A DNA stretch of 64,000 bases from an uncultured bacterium (GCA_903906425.1 CAIVKH010000131.1:62001-126000), one strand, 5' to 3'. Numbered from the stretch's first letter, positions 9,995 to 19,114 are shown. Program-made: numbers and translations. The notes: a model not told the origin generated them from the sequence alone.

Positions 9995-12286
9995 TCACGG
10001 CGAAAGTTGCTCGATCGCGCGGGCGATGGCGATGCGGCGCGACTCGATCGGCGCGGGCGTTTTCGTGTACTGCTTCGCGTCCGCGGAAATCTCCGGCGGC
10101 ACTTCGAGGAGCTTTTCAAACTCCGCCCGCTTCGCGGCGTCGAGTTTTTGTCCGTTCGCTGCGAGCAGGCGGCGGAGCGTCGCCAGATATTCGTAGTCCT
10201 CGATCCCGTCGCGCAACATTTCCCAGCGGATCGAATCCACCGGCCCGCCGACAACCGGTGCCAGCGGATTTCCGTTCGCGCCGGCCGGCGGCGGATAGAT
10301 GAAACGGCCGTCGCCGTTGCCCCACGGATTTTTCGCGCCTCGCTTTGTGTTGCTCACCCAGCTCATCGGGTCCTCGTACGGATTTTGCGGCTGGCTGTAG
10401 TCGGGATAGGCCGCCGGACTGGTCCAGTAGTTCGCGCTCCAGACCAGCACGCCCTCGATCTTCCGCTGCCACGTCTGCCACAGCCACGCCCGCAGCGAGG
10501 TGCCGGGATGATCAATGAACTCCGTCGCGTACGGCCCTTTCGGCCCGCAGCAGATGTACCACCAGAAATGTTCGCCCATCTTGCGGCGCTCGTCGGCGCG
10601 ATCGTGGTTGTACATGCTGGAAACAGGACACCAAAGTTGCGGCCCGCCGGCCAGCTTCGGCTCGACCTGCTCAGTGATCATGCCGCGCAGTCCCGGCGCG
10701 AGACGGCGCAGCTTTTCGAAGCCGCGGCGGACGTAGTCGTATTGCGCCTCGTCCGGCTCGTCGAACCAATAGACATAGGCCAGATCGAGCCAGCCCTTTT
10801 CGCGCAGGTGCGCTTCGAGCTGCTTCACGTAGGAGCCGAAAATGATCTCGTACTCCGGCATCCCCTCGGTGAACTCGCAGATTTTCGGCACGCTTGCTCC
10901 CTCGTAGGTCCCGCCGCCCATGCCTTCCACGTGAAGGCGGAACGAGTTGAAATGGTACGTCTCCAGCACGCGGGACATCTCGCGGTCCCACGCGGTGAAA
11001 TCGAGTTTCGGCTGCAACTTGTCCGGCGGCGCAACCAGCCCGCGGGCCGCCGGCGCCTCGAAATCGCCGCCCTTCGCCAGCGCCGCGCCGCTCTTCTTGT
11101 CGAGGATTTCGATGTCGTCAATCCAGACCAGCCCGGTGAATTCGCCCGCATCGGTCCAGTCCGTCCCGTAGATCGAAAACTTGAGCGAGCGCGCGGTCGG
11201 CGGGAACGACGAAATCTCCCGGTCGAACATTTCCCAGTGACCGTCGCCGGTGACGCGCATGTCGTAATTGTGGCCCGAAATCCATTTGCCGTCCGCGTCG
11301 TAATGGTTCAGCGAGACGAGGAACGTGTGCCCCGGCATCGCCGTGCGGAATGCGAAGCGCACGTGGATTCCGTCCGGCGGAATCGGGATCAGCTTTTCAT
11401 AGGTCGCGCCGACAACCGCGTCGTGCCGGTCGTCGAAGATCGCCAGCGCGCCGTTGCCGCCGTGGACCTCGTTCGAAACGACGCGCCCGCCGTGCCAGTC
11501 GGCCCACGGAAGCCGCGGCGGCCGCGCAGCGGTCCACGAAACGCGGATTGGGTCGAGCGGCGTGAAATCGTACGGTGAAATGTGATGCGCCGCGAACGTG
11601 CGCCAGTACATTTCCAGCACCCGCCGCTTCTGTTGCTCCGTCTTCGCGCCGTGGTAGCGAAACGCCTCGTTCGCCTCGAAGCCGAACGCCGTCTCGCAGG
11701 TCATCCTGTCCGGCAGCGCGAAATTGAAAACCTCCAGCCGCAGCGGAATCTCCGCGTGCCACGCGCCCGCCGCCAGCGCGATCATCCCCGAATATTTCCC
11801 CGCCTTCGCATCCGCCGGTACCGCCACGCGAACCCAGAACGGCTGGTTCACCTTCGCGTCCAGGTCGAGCGGATCGTTCATCGGCGGCAGCGGATCGGGC
11901 CACAGCCCCGTCGCGCCGAACTTGTCCGTCGCCTTCGCGACGTTCACGTAGCCGACGCGCAGGATTTCAATTTGCGCAGCCGGAATCACCGCGCCATTTT
12001 CCGATTTCAAATCGCCCGCGCTGGCCGTAAATCCGCGCAGCGGCTGCGACGGTGTCACCACAAACTGCGCCGCCTCGCGCTCATTCTTCGCGCAACTAAT
12101 CGCGACCGCGTCGGTGGAACTTGCCGGTACCGCTTTTTCGCGCCCGACCTTCCAGCCCGACTCGCAGCACCACAGCGCCGCGTCGCCGCCGCTCGGCAGC
12201 CGCGCGCCGTAATTTTCATCGCGGATATCCGCCGCGAACACCGTTGAACAGACGAGGACCGCCGGCACGAACCGCAGAATTTTCAT
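9995..12286 (-). CDS. Secreted DUF4091 (GH123-like) glycoside hydrolase
   Basis: 763 residues with a signal peptide (MKILRFVPAVLVCSTVFA). The C-terminal part carries the DUF4091 signature region RWEMLRDGIEDYEYL; DUF4091 is the catalytic-domain family that includes GH123 beta-N-acetylgalactosaminidases. An Asp-Glu pair in YWFDEPDEAQYD (about residue 500) is a candidate for the acid/neighbouring pair used by GH123. The middle portion (about 260-420) reads as a beta-sandwich carbohydrate-binding insert (FRTAMPGHTF...WIDDIEILD). Probably acts on glycans outside the cytoplasm. Gene is divergent from rdgB and convergent with the kinase; palindrome clusters lie at both ends. Confidence 0.82.
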   Translation of the reverse strand: MKILRFVPAVLVCSTVFAADIRDENYGARLPSGGDAALWCCESGWKVGREKAVPASSTDAVAISCAKNEREAAQFVVTPSQPLRGFTASAGDLKSENGAVIPAAQIEILRVGYVNVAKATDKFGATGLWPDPLPPMNDPLDLDAKVNQPFWVRVAVPADAKAGKYSGMIALAAGAWHAEIPLRLEVFNFALPDRMTCETAFGFEANEAFRYHGAKTEQQKRRVLEMYWRTFAAHHISPYDFTPLDPIRVSWTAARPPRLPWADWHGGRVVSNEVHGGNGALAIFDDRHDAVVGATYEKLIPIPPDGIHVRFAFRTAMPGHTFLVSLNHYDADGKWISGHNYDMRVTGDGHWEMFDREISSFPPTARSLKFSIYGTDWTDAGEFTGLVWIDDIEILDKKSGAALAKGGDFEAPAARGLVAPPDKLQPKLDFTAWDREMSRVLETYHFNSFRLHVEGMGGGTYEGASVPKICEFTEGMPEYEIIFGSYVKQLEAHLREKGWLDLAYVYWFDEPDEAQYDYVRRGFEKLRRLAPGLRGMITEQVEPKLAGGPQLWCPVSSMYNHDRADERRKMGEHFWWYICCGPKGPYATEFIDHPGTSLRAWLWQTWQRKIEGVLVWSANYWTSPAAYPDYSQPQNPYEDPMSWVSNTKRGAKNPWGNGDGRFIYPPPAGANGNPLAPVVGGPVDSIRWEMLRDGIEDYEYLATLRRLLAANGQKLDAAKRAEFEKLLEVPPEISADAKQYTKTPAPIESRRIAIARAIEQLSP

Positions 12287-12323
12287 GGCGCGACCTTATC
12301 ACACCGCCGCCGCGAGCGGACAC

Positions 12324-12370
12324 TTCCAATGATTGGAAAAACCGCCCGCGCAAATTTCCAATCATTGGAA
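12324..12370. repeat. Paired palindrome, cluster 4
   Basis: TTCCAATGATTGGAA at 12324-12338 and TTCCAATCATTGGAA at 12356-12370, 32 bp apart, filling the short divergent region between the DUF4091 gene and rdgB. It therefore probably overlaps or abuts both promoters. Confidence 0.95.
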
Positions 12371-12407
12371 GTTTTCATTTCCGCCGCCGGCTCCTACATT
12401 CCGCCGC

Positions 12408-12998
12408 ATGATTCTGCTCATCGCAACGCGAAACAAACACAAGCTCGAGGAAATCCGCGCGATCCTCGGCGCGCCGGCGCTCGCGCTGAAAAGCGCGCTG
12501 GATTTTCCGGACATTCCCGACGTCGTCGAGGACGGCGCGACCTTCGAGGCCAACGCGCAAAAGAAGGCAGAGGCGCTCGCGCGCGCGACCGGGCTGTGGA
12601 CGCTGGCGGACGATTCGGGGCTCGAAGTTGACGCGCTCGGCGGCGCGCCCGGCGTCTTTTCCGCGCGCTATGCCGGCGAGCCGACGGACTACGCGGCGAA
12701 CAACTCAAAACTTTTGCGCGAGCTGGCCGGCGGGAAAAATCGCACGGCACGATTCCGCTGCGTGCTGGCGCTGGCAAGCCCCGCGGGCAAAGTCCGCTTC
12801 GTTGACGGCCGCTGCGAAGGAAGGATCATCGAGGATCTTCGCGGCGCCGGCGGCTTCGGCTACGACCCGCTTTTCATTCCCGACGGCTTCGCGCAGACGT
12901 TCGCGGAAATGCCCACCGATGCGAAAAACAAAATCTCGCACCGCGGCCGCGCGCTCGCCGCCGCGCGCGTTGCCTGGCGCGAAATTTTCTGTTCGTAG
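12408..12998 (+). CDS. rdgB: XTP/dITP diphosphatase (RdgB/HAM1 family)
   Basis: 196 residues, full family length. Hydrolyses non-canonical purine nucleoside triphosphates (dITP, XTP) to monophosphates to keep them out of DNA. Family signatures are present in order: the N-terminal ATRNKHKLEEI substrate loop, the Glu/Asp metal sites in GATFEANAQKKAEA and ADDSGLEVDALGGAPG, SARYAG, the GGFGYDPLF motif and the C-terminal SHRGRAL motif. The start at 12408 is chosen because family homology begins there; longer in-frame starts would read through the upstream repeat pair. Confidence 0.95.
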   Translation: MILLIATRNKHKLEEIRAILGAPALALKSALDFPDIPDVVEDGATFEANAQKKAEALARATGLWTLADDSGLEVDALGGAPGVFSARYAGEPTDYAANNSKLLRELAGGKNRTARFRCVLALASPAGKVRFVDGRCEGRIIEDLRGAGGFGYDPLFIPDGFAQTFAEMPTDAKNKISHRGRALAAARVAWREIFCS

Positions 12999-13028
12999 TC
13001 TTCGGCTCGCGACCGCCACGCGCTGGAA

Positions 13029-14333
13029 TTATTTTCGCGCTTCAAACGGCCGGACGAACGGCGCGTCGCGCCAGCTCCAGATTCGCGGCGAATTCTCGTC
13101 CACGCTGTCCGGCTCGATGTTCCACCGCCACGCCGATTCCGAAAATGCGCCGATGGTTTGCATCGCCAGACTGACGGCGATCAGCAGGCACGAAATCGCG
13201 CGCGCGGCGTTGTCGCGGCCGCCGCGGGCAAGCGCGGCCTGCCAGCCGAGCGCCGCAAGCAGCGCGATCCACGGGACGAAATCAACGCCGTAGCGCGCGC
13301 CGTAGCAAAAGCCCGCGGCCCAGATCGGCCACGCGGCCACCGTCACGATGTGCAGCGCCGTCGCGATCGCGGCCACGGTGGCCAGTCCCGGCTGCGACAG
13401 CGTGCGGCGATTGCGCGCGGCGAGCCAGAAGGCGATCACCACGGCAGGCGAATAGACGAACATCCCGCGCGCCGGACTGAGCAGCGTGCCGGAAAGTCCG
13501 GCGAGGAATTGTTGCAGCGACATCGTGCCGCCAAGCAGGAAATAGGGCGGCAACAGATGGCCCGATGTCGCATGCGAAAATGCGACGAACAGCGCGAACC
13601 ATCCCGCGCCGGTCAGCGCGAGAGCCAGAAATTCGCGGCGATATCTGACGAGGACAAAAACCGTGATCGCGATGATCGAGAGGCTGAACGTCGGGCGCGT
13701 GAAATAGAGCCAGGCAAGCACGGTGGCCAGCAGCACGGGCCGCAGGCGCCCGCCGGTGGCCGCGCGCGCGAGCATCAGGATCGCCGCGGCCAGCAGGCAC
13801 ACGCCCCATGTGTGCGACCACATCACGCGCGACGCGGTGGAAAAGAATCCCGATGCGAACGCCGTGACCAGCGCGACCGCCGCCGACCTGCGCGAATCGA
13901 GAAAGCCCCGCGCCGCGAGGAAAAGCAGCGTCACCGCCAGCGCAGTCACGAGCGCCGCGCCGGCTCGCTCGATCTTCAGTTCGCCGCCTGCGTCATAGCC
14001 GTTGCGCGGATGCGACGGGGAAACGCCCGCGGCCTTCGCGGCCAGCACCAGCGGAATGGACAGAACCGACGAGCCGGGCGGATAGCAGTAGTAGATATGC
14101 CCGCCGTGGCGGTAGACGTGGTACGTCAGATTCGTCGTGGCCATCGCGCGCGGCCAGTGCCGCTCGGGATGTTGGAAATAGCGGTCGAGCTTGAACGTGC
14201 CATGCCGGCAAAGGCTTTCGCCCAGCAGCATCGAATAGTTTGAATCCATGACCAGCCGCATCGGCGCGGCAAAATAGACCGCCGCGCAAAAAGCGAAAAT
14301 CGCCGTGGCATGGAGTCCTTTCATGCGCGCCAT
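13029..14333 (-). CDS. Polytopic membrane protein, possible GT-C glycosyltransferase
   Basis: 434 residues with about ten hydrophobic segments. After the first membrane segment comes an extracytoplasmic loop rich in polar residues (SLCRHGTFKLDRYF..., then HIYYCYPPGSSVLSIPLV). The Tyr-Pro-Pro-Gly loop leading into a membrane helix is typical of PMT/ArnT-like lipid-linked sugar transferases, but no certain catalytic DxD or DE motif was found, so the assignment is tentative. ATG 14333 (MARMKG) and 14324 (MKG) are both possible starts. Convergent with rdgB. Confidence 0.55.
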   Translation of the reverse strand: MARMKGLHATAIFAFCAAVYFAAPMRLVMDSNYSMLLGESLCRHGTFKLDRYFQHPERHWPRAMATTNLTYHVYRHGGHIYYCYPPGSSVLSIPLVLAAKAAGVSPSHPRNGYDAGGELKIERAGAALVTALAVTLLFLAARGFLDSRRSAAVALVTAFASGFFSTASRVMWSHTWGVCLLAAAILMLARAATGGRLRPVLLATVLAWLYFTRPTFSLSIIAITVFVLVRYRREFLALALTGAGWFALFVAFSHATSGHLLPPYFLLGGTMSLQQFLAGLSGTLLSPARGMFVYSPAVVIAFWLAARNRRTLSQPGLATVAAIATALHIVTVAAWPIWAAGFCYGARYGVDFVPWIALLAALGWQAALARGGRDNAARAISCLLIAVSLAMQTIGAFSESAWRWNIEPDSVDENSPRIWSWRDAPFVRPFEARK

Positions 14334-14432
14334 GAAACCCGCCCGCCGCAGCCGCGTACAGCGTTTTGTGGCGGACAACCCCACCGCAACAATTCCCTTT
14401 GCTTGCGAAACGAACTGGAAACGAGATAGTAG

Positions 14433-14777
14433 ATGACGATGTTCTCGATTGGCGAAATAATCGGATTGTGCCTGATGGCGCTCGCGCTGGCGGGCGGCGC
14501 CGTCGGGACATATAACACCATCAAGAATGCCCGCGGCCCCCGCGAGCGCGCCTTCACCATTCGCATGTTTATCGCCTGCTGGATTCTGGTGGCCTGCCTG
14601 CTGCTGGCGCTTTATGTGACCCAGGGCCGCATCCGCATCGGCATTCTGATCATCTTCTTCATCCTGTGCCCGGTGCTCCTTTACAAATGGTCCACCATGC
14701 AACAACTCATCCACAAGCTCGACCAGCGCGAAAACGAAAGCCCCGAAGACGACGACAAGCCGCAGCCGGGCGCCTGA
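14433..14777 (+). CDS. Small membrane protein of unknown function
   Basis: 114 residues with three predicted membrane helices (about 5-27, 44-64, 69-87) and an acidic, proline-containing C-terminal tail (ENESPEDDDKPQPGA). Divergent from the polytopic membrane protein, with about 100 bp between starts. A weak GAGATAG precedes the ATG. No family recognised; the tail is probably cytoplasmic. Confidence 0.6.
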   Translation: MTMFSIGEIIGLCLMALALAGGAVGTYNTIKNARGPRERAFTIRMFIACWILVACLLLALYVTQGRIRIGILIIFFILCPVLLYKWSTMQQLIHKLDQRENESPEDDDKPQPGA

Positions 14778-14790
14778 CCGCCGTTGGCTT

Positions 14791-14837
14791 TTCCAATCAT
14801 TGGAAGTTTGCGCGCCCCCATTTTCCAATCATTGGAA
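14791..14837. repeat. Paired palindrome, cluster 5
   Basis: Two exact copies of TTCCAATCATTGGAA at 14791-14805 and 14823-14837, 32 bp apart, between the small membrane protein and nikR. They end 68 bp upstream of the NikR operator. Confidence 0.95.
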
Positions 14838-14905
14838 ACCACGCGCCGACCGATGGCGGTTTGCGGAAATTCCCGATGAAAATCGCCTTGAACCGCCGGC
14901 CGCCG

Positions 14906-14933
14906 GTGTTACGGTTCTGGCCATGCGTAACAC
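14906..14933 (+). promoter_or_regulatory. NikR operator overlapping the nikR start codon
   Basis: GTGTTAC (14906-14912) and GTAACAC (14927-14933) form a perfect inverted repeat with a 14-bp spacer, extended by one G/C pair on the inside and one outside. This equals the GTGTTAC-N13/14-GTAACAC NikR signal that I recall from comparative genomics of several bacterial groups. The nikR ATG (14923) lies inside the spacer, so bound NikR would block transcription or initiation of nikR and the nickel transporter genes downstream. Confidence 0.85.
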
Positions 14934-15363
14934 CAAAGCAAAACCCGGCGTCGCGAGATTCAGCGTCTCGCTGGACAAATCACTGCTCAAGGATCTCGAT
15001 GGAATGGTCGCCGAGCGCGGCTACGTCAACCGCTCGCAGGCCATCGCCGACATGGTTCGCGCGCAGCTCGTCGAGCACCGCCAGCAGCTCGGCCGCGGCG
15101 AAATCGCTGGCACGATCACGCTGGTTTATGACCATCACAAACCGCACCTGCAGGCCGCGCTCACCGGCATCCAGCACGACCACCACGAGGTCATCATCTC
15201 GACGCTCCACGTTCATCTCGACCACCACAACTGCCTCGAAGTGCTCGTCGTCCGCGGCGCCGCGCCCGTCATTAAAAAAATCGGCGACGAGTTGCTCGCA
15301 ACCAAAGGCGTGAAACACGGCAAGCTCACGATCACCAGCACCGGCAAGGATCTGGCCGGCTGA
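14923..15363 (+). CDS. nikR: Nickel-responsive transcriptional regulator NikR
   Basis: 146 residues. N-terminal ribbon-helix-helix domain (RFSVSLDKSLLKDLD..., then YVNRSQAIADMVR) and C-terminal ACT-like nickel-binding domain. High-affinity nickel ligands are visible: His in the YDHHK and HDHHE segments, the HVHLDHHNCLE motif with two His and the ligand Cys. Represses nickel uptake genes when nickel is plentiful. First gene of a run nikR-nikMN-nikQ-nikO on the plus strand, 17 bp before nikMN. The start is fixed by homology to NikR; longer frames run back through the repeats. Confidence 0.96.
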   Translation: MRNTKAKPGVARFSVSLDKSLLKDLDGMVAERGYVNRSQAIADMVRAQLVEHRQQLGRGEIAGTITLVYDHHKPHLQAALTGIQHDHHEVIISTLHVHLDHHNCLEVLVVRGAAPVIKKIGDELLATKGVKHGKLTITSTGKDLAG

Positions 15364-15380
15364 CGGCGGCGGAAATTTCC

Positions 15381-16337
15381 ATGCACATCCCCGACGGATT
15401 TATTGACGCGCGGACCGCGGTCCTGTCCGGCATTTTTTCCGCCACCGGCCTCGCCGTCGCGCTCGCCCGCGTCCGCGCGACGCTGCCGCCGCGCCGCGTG
15501 CCGCTGCTCGGGCTGGCCGCAGCGTTCATCTTCGCCGCGCAGATGTTGAATTTTCCCGTCGCGGGCGGAACGTCCGGACACTTGATCGGCGGCGTGCTTG
15601 CGGCCGTTTTGCTTGGGCCTTCCGCAGCGGTTGTCGTGATCAGCGCCGTGCTCGTGCTCCAGTGCTTTGTCTTCACCGACGGCGGCATCACCGCGCTCGG
15701 CGCAAATATTTTCAACATGGCCCTCGTCGCGCCGGTCGCCGGATACTGGATTTATCGCGCAATCCAGCGCCTGGCCGGAAAAACCGGAAGCGCATGGCTG
15801 CCCGCCATCGCGGTCGCCGCCTGGTGCTCGACCGTGCTCGCCGCGATTTCATGCGCTGGACAACTTGCTATGTCGGGCACGGCCGGCTGGCGCGCCGCAT
15901 TTCCGGCGATGGCCGGCGTTCACGCGCTGATCGGCATCGGCGAGGCGCTGATCACGACGCTGATTCTCGCCGCCGTCAAACGCGCCCGGCCCGAACTGCT
16001 CGACGAAACCGCGCAGCCTCACTTGCTGCCACGCGCGGGCGAACTCATCGGCTTCGGCCTGTTGATCGCGGCCGGCCTCGTCATCTTCATCGCGCCGTTC
16101 GCGTGCCGTTGGCCCGACGGCTTGGAGAAAATCACCGCGCAACTCGGCTTCGAACATCGCGCCGCAAAACCCCTGCTCGCCTCTCCGTTCGCCGACTACT
16201 CGATTCCCGGCATCGCCTCCGAAAAGTTTTCGACGATCATCGCCGGCATCGCCGGGACGCTGGCCGTTTTTCTGCTGGTGTGGGCGTTGGCTCGAACTTT
16301 GAAAGTCAAAAATTCGAAACCGGAAACGGAAGGCTGA
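15381..16337 (+). CDS. nikMN: Nickel ECF transporter substrate-specificity subunit, NikM-NikN fusion
   Basis: 318 residues. The first ~215 residues are a CbiM/NikM S-component with N-terminal MHIPDGF, whose amine and His2 take part in metal binding, and multiple membrane helices. The remaining part contains a PDGLE motif (about residue 237) and a final membrane helix, i.e. a NikN/CbiN-type PDGLE domain fused in frame. Together they bind Ni(II) outside and release it to the cytoplasm. The immediately upstream nikR and its operator favour nickel over cobalt. Confidence 0.92.
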   Translation: MHIPDGFIDARTAVLSGIFSATGLAVALARVRATLPPRRVPLLGLAAAFIFAAQMLNFPVAGGTSGHLIGGVLAAVLLGPSAAVVVISAVLVLQCFVFTDGGITALGANIFNMALVAPVAGYWIYRAIQRLAGKTGSAWLPAIAVAAWCSTVLAAISCAGQLAMSGTAGWRAAFPAMAGVHALIGIGEALITTLILAAVKRARPELLDETAQPHLLPRAGELIGFGLLIAAGLVIFIAPFACRWPDGLEKITAQLGFEHRAAKPLLASPFADYSIPGIASEKFSTIIAGIAGTLAVFLLVWALARTLKVKNSKPETEG

Positions 16338-16342
16338 TTGTC

Positions 16343-16960
16343 GTGCTTCGTAAACTTCTTCATCGGCACGAAAATCCCGACAGCCCGATCCAACGGCTCT
16401 CCGCCGGCGCGAAACTCGCAACGGCGCTGCTGCTGGCCGGCGCGACGGCGCTGCTGCCGCGTGATGCGTGGCCGGCCTTCGCGGCCATCGGCGCGCTACT
16501 GCTGGCGATTATGTTACTGGGCCGGATTCCGGTTCCATATCTTTTGCGGCGGCTGGCGCTGGTGGAACCGTTCGTGTTCGGCATCGCGCTGCTGTCGCTG
16601 CTTCAGCCCGGCGGAACGAAAATCTTCCTCGCAATTCTGACCAAGAGCACGCTTTGCCTCTTCGCCGTGATCCTGCTCGGCGCGACGACATCGTTCAGCG
16701 AGTTGCTCGCCGTGCTGCGCCGCGCGCGCGTTCCGGCGATCTTCGTGACGACGCTCGCGCTGATGTACCGCTATCTTTTCGTGATCGCGGACGAGGCGAT
16801 GCGGATGCGGCGCGCCCGCCAGAGCCGCCAGTTTACGCGGCATCGAGCCCACGTGTGGCGATCGCTCGCGACCGTCGCCAGCCAGTTGTTCATCCGCAGC
16901 ACCGAACGCGCCGAACGAATCTATGCCGCGATGTGCGCCCGCGGCTGGGAACAGAAATGA
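16343..16960 (+). CDS. nikQ: ECF transporter T component (NikQ/CbiQ family)
   Basis: 205 residues from a GTG start 5 bp after the nikMN stop; the same frame is open far upstream inside nikMN, but that part has no homology. About five membrane helices and two Ala-Arg coupling motifs in the cytoplasmic loop (RRARQSR and MCARGW), which transmit ATPase motion to the S component. The stop overlaps the next start (ATGA), indicating translational coupling with nikO. Confidence 0.9.
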   Translation: MLRKLLHRHENPDSPIQRLSAGAKLATALLLAGATALLPRDAWPAFAAIGALLLAIMLLGRIPVPYLLRRLALVEPFVFGIALLSLLQPGGTKIFLAILTKSTLCLFAVILLGATTSFSELLAVLRRARVPAIFVTTLALMYRYLFVIADEAMRMRRARQSRQFTRHRAHVWRSLATVASQLFIRSTERAERIYAAMCARGWEQK

Positions 16961-17712
16961 TGAATGCGATTGAAATTTCCGATTTGAAATACCGCTATGC
17001 CGACGGACTCGAAGCCTTGCGCGGCGTCAGTTTCGCCATCGCCGAGGGCGAACGCGTCGCGCTGATCGGGCCGAATGGCGCGGGCAAATCCACGCTGCTT
17101 CTGCATCTGAACGGGCTGCTGCCGGAGCGGCCGGCGGTAAATCCGTCCGTGAAAATCTTCGGCGAGCCGGTGACCGAATCGAACTTCGCGAGCATCCGCA
17201 AAACTGTCGGCTTTCTTTTTCAGGATCCCGACGACCAGCTTTTCTGTCCGACGGTTTTTGAAGATGTCGCGTTCGGCCCGTCGCAGTTTGGCGTCACCGG
17301 CGACGCGCTCGAAGCACGCGTTGCATCGGCGCTCGAACAGGCGGGACTTCGCGGCTTCGAGGAGCGGCTGCCGCAACATCTGAGCCGTGGTGAAAAACGC
17401 CGCGTCTGTCTCGCCGGCGTACTCGCCTGCGAGCCGCGCGTACTCGTGCTCGACGAGCCGACGAGCGATCTCGATCCGCGCGGCCGCCGCGAGTTGAAGG
17501 AGCTGTTGCGAAAGATTCCCGCCGCACAAATTATCGCCACGCACGATTTGGAAATGGTCATTGAAATTTGCTCCCGCGCGATCCTGCTGGATCACGGCCG
17601 CATCGTCGCGGACGGCCCGCCCGAACATCTTCTCAACAACGAGCAGTTGATGCTTGAACACGGCCTGGAGCGCCCACACATCCTTCATCACCTGCACCCG
17701 CACAGGCATTGA
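16957..17712 (+). CDS. nikO: Nickel ECF transporter ATPase NikO
   Basis: 251 residues. ABC ATPase with Walker A GPNGAGKST, Q-loop FQDPDDQLF typical of ECF ATPases, Walker B VLVLDEPTSDLD and H-loop ATHD. The signature is LSRGEKRR rather than the usual LSGGQ-like form, an uncommon but tolerated change. The C-terminus ends in a His-rich tail (HILHHLHPHRH) that may bind nickel. Likely energises NikMN/NikQ; a single ATPase gene suggests a homodimer. Confidence 0.93.
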   Translation: MMNAIEISDLKYRYADGLEALRGVSFAIAEGERVALIGPNGAGKSTLLLHLNGLLPERPAVNPSVKIFGEPVTESNFASIRKTVGFLFQDPDDQLFCPTVFEDVAFGPSQFGVTGDALEARVASALEQAGLRGFEERLPQHLSRGEKRRVCLAGVLACEPRVLVLDEPTSDLDPRGRRELKELLRKIPAAQIIATHDLEMVIEICSRAILLDHGRIVADGPPEHLLNNEQLMLEHGLERPHILHHLHPHRH

Positions 17713-17743
17713 CCACGCCGCTGCGGTGCTCGCAACCGCAAAC

Positions 17744-17790
17744 TTCCAATGATTGGAAATTCCGCTTCCGCATTTTTCCAATCATTGGAA
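17744..17790. repeat. Paired palindrome, cluster 6
   Basis: TTCCAATGATTGGAA at 17744-17758 and TTCCAATCATTGGAA at 17776-17790, 32 bp apart, between the convergent nikO and phosphodiesterase genes. Confidence 0.95.
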
Positions 17791-17811
17791 GAAACGGCTG
17801 TTGCCGGGCTG

Positions 17812-19110
17812 TCAGGTTCGGTCGCACCAATCGCGAACAATTCGCGCGAGGTCGAGGATGGTTTTCGGCGCGAAGTTCATCGGCAGGCTCGTGGTCCACG
17901 CGACGCGCGCGCCGGGGCGGCCGTGGGTGCCTTTGATTTTGGCCGTGTTCGTGCTGACGGAGGGCGGGGGCCAGCCGAAGAAAAGTTCGCAGGGGTCGTA
18001 GCCGGGCTTGCTGTGAATATCAACGTGCGTGGCGAAGTCGGGCGCTTCCTTTTTTCCGGTGAACCACGGATAGGCAAACCATGTTCCCTCTTTTGCGATG
18101 GCGATGAGTTCGCCGCTGTTGGCGTGCGCGATGCCGCGCGATTTTTGCGCGGCACGATCGAGGATTTCGTCAACGCCGGAAAGTTTTTCGAGCGCGGTGC
18201 GCGCGGCGATGGTCGCGGTTTCGGTGCGGCAATAAATGTGGGCGACCGCGTGATCAACCATCGCGAAGGCATCGCTGGTGAAAAAATCCGGATAGGCCAT
18301 TCCCTTGATTTTTCGAACGCGGAAAAGGCCGGCTTCGCGCAACGCGATGTTCGGGAAAATTGCGGGCTGTGTGACTTCGCCGATGGCATAGTCGCCGAAG
18401 ACGAGCCAGTCGTAGCCAGCGGAATCGGCGGCAGATTTCAATTCGAGCAGCATCGCGTACAGCGCGTCGAGCGCCTTCGCGGCCTTCGGATGATTAGGGC
18501 CGAAACGTTGCAGGTCGTAATCGAGTTGCGGCAGATAACTGAAAAGCAAATCGGGCGCGAGGTCCGGCGAGGTCATCGCAGTTTTCGTCGCGGCGACGAT
18601 CCAGTCGCTGGATTTTCGCGAGGCGAGCGGGCCCCAATAGTGCATGAGGTTGAAACCGCGGCCGATTTTGGCGGAGAGGCTCGCGTACAAATTTTCCGGC
18701 TGCGAGTAGCAGTCCTGAATCATTCCGCCGTGGTGCTTGTGAACCGGGCGCGGCGACAGGATCAGGTCGGCGTCTTCGCCGAGGCTCTGCTGCCAGAACA
18801 TCATCCCGACGCGGCGGCTGCGCTCGCGGAATCTTTTCCAGATGCGGTCGCCGGACACAAGCGAGGCGGCCTGTTCCCAAAACAAAACTTTTTTCAGGTC
18901 GCGGAGAAATATCCCGTTGCTGGCGATGCCGTGGCCGGCCGGCGGCAGCGCGGTGCGGAAGGACGCCTGCGCGACGGACGTCACCGCGGGAAAAATTGTT
19001 TCGATGTCTTTGAAAACAATTCCGCCGGGCGGCTGCTGCTTCGAAACCAGCTTCCATCCGAGCGCGGCAACATCAACGACGAGAAGTTTCTTTCGCGAAG
19101 ATTCATTCAT
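17812..19110 (-). CDS. Alkaline phosphatase-superfamily phosphodiesterase, EboF-like
   Basis: 432 residues, no signal peptide. Nucleotide pyrophosphatase/phosphodiesterase fold: N-terminal metal Asp in LLVVDVAALGW, candidate Thr nucleophile in FPAVTSVAQAS, YLPQLDYDLQRFGP, VFGDYAI and a C-terminal GTHGRPG metal His. This is the architecture of the EboF-type enzymes that accompany UbiA (EboC) and TatD-like (EboB) proteins in ebo clusters, and here both genes precede it in the same operon. GGTGA lies 5 nt before ATG 19110, preferred to an in-frame start inside the upstream gene. Substrate unknown. Assignment to the superfamily is firm; to EboF, probable from context. Confidence 0.8.
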   Translation of the reverse strand: MNESSRKKLLVVDVAALGWKLVSKQQPPGGIVFKDIETIFPAVTSVAQASFRTALPPAGHGIASNGIFLRDLKKVLFWEQAASLVSGDRIWKRFRERSRRVGMMFWQQSLGEDADLILSPRPVHKHHGGMIQDCYSQPENLYASLSAKIGRGFNLMHYWGPLASRKSSDWIVAATKTAMTSPDLAPDLLFSYLPQLDYDLQRFGPNHPKAAKALDALYAMLLELKSAADSAGYDWLVFGDYAIGEVTQPAIFPNIALREAGLFRVRKIKGMAYPDFFTSDAFAMVDHAVAHIYCRTETATIAARTALEKLSGVDEILDRAAQKSRGIAHANSGELIAIAKEGTWFAYPWFTGKKEAPDFATHVDIHSKPGYDPCELFFGWPPPSVSTNTAKIKGTHGRPGARVAWTTSLPMNFAPKTILDLARIVRDWCDRT

Positions 19111-19114
19111 GTTT

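Noticed and set aside
15662-16960. Long form of the ECF T component starting inside nikMN
   Set aside because: The upstream part overlaps nikMN in another frame and is Arg-rich without homology; the family begins near GTG 16343.
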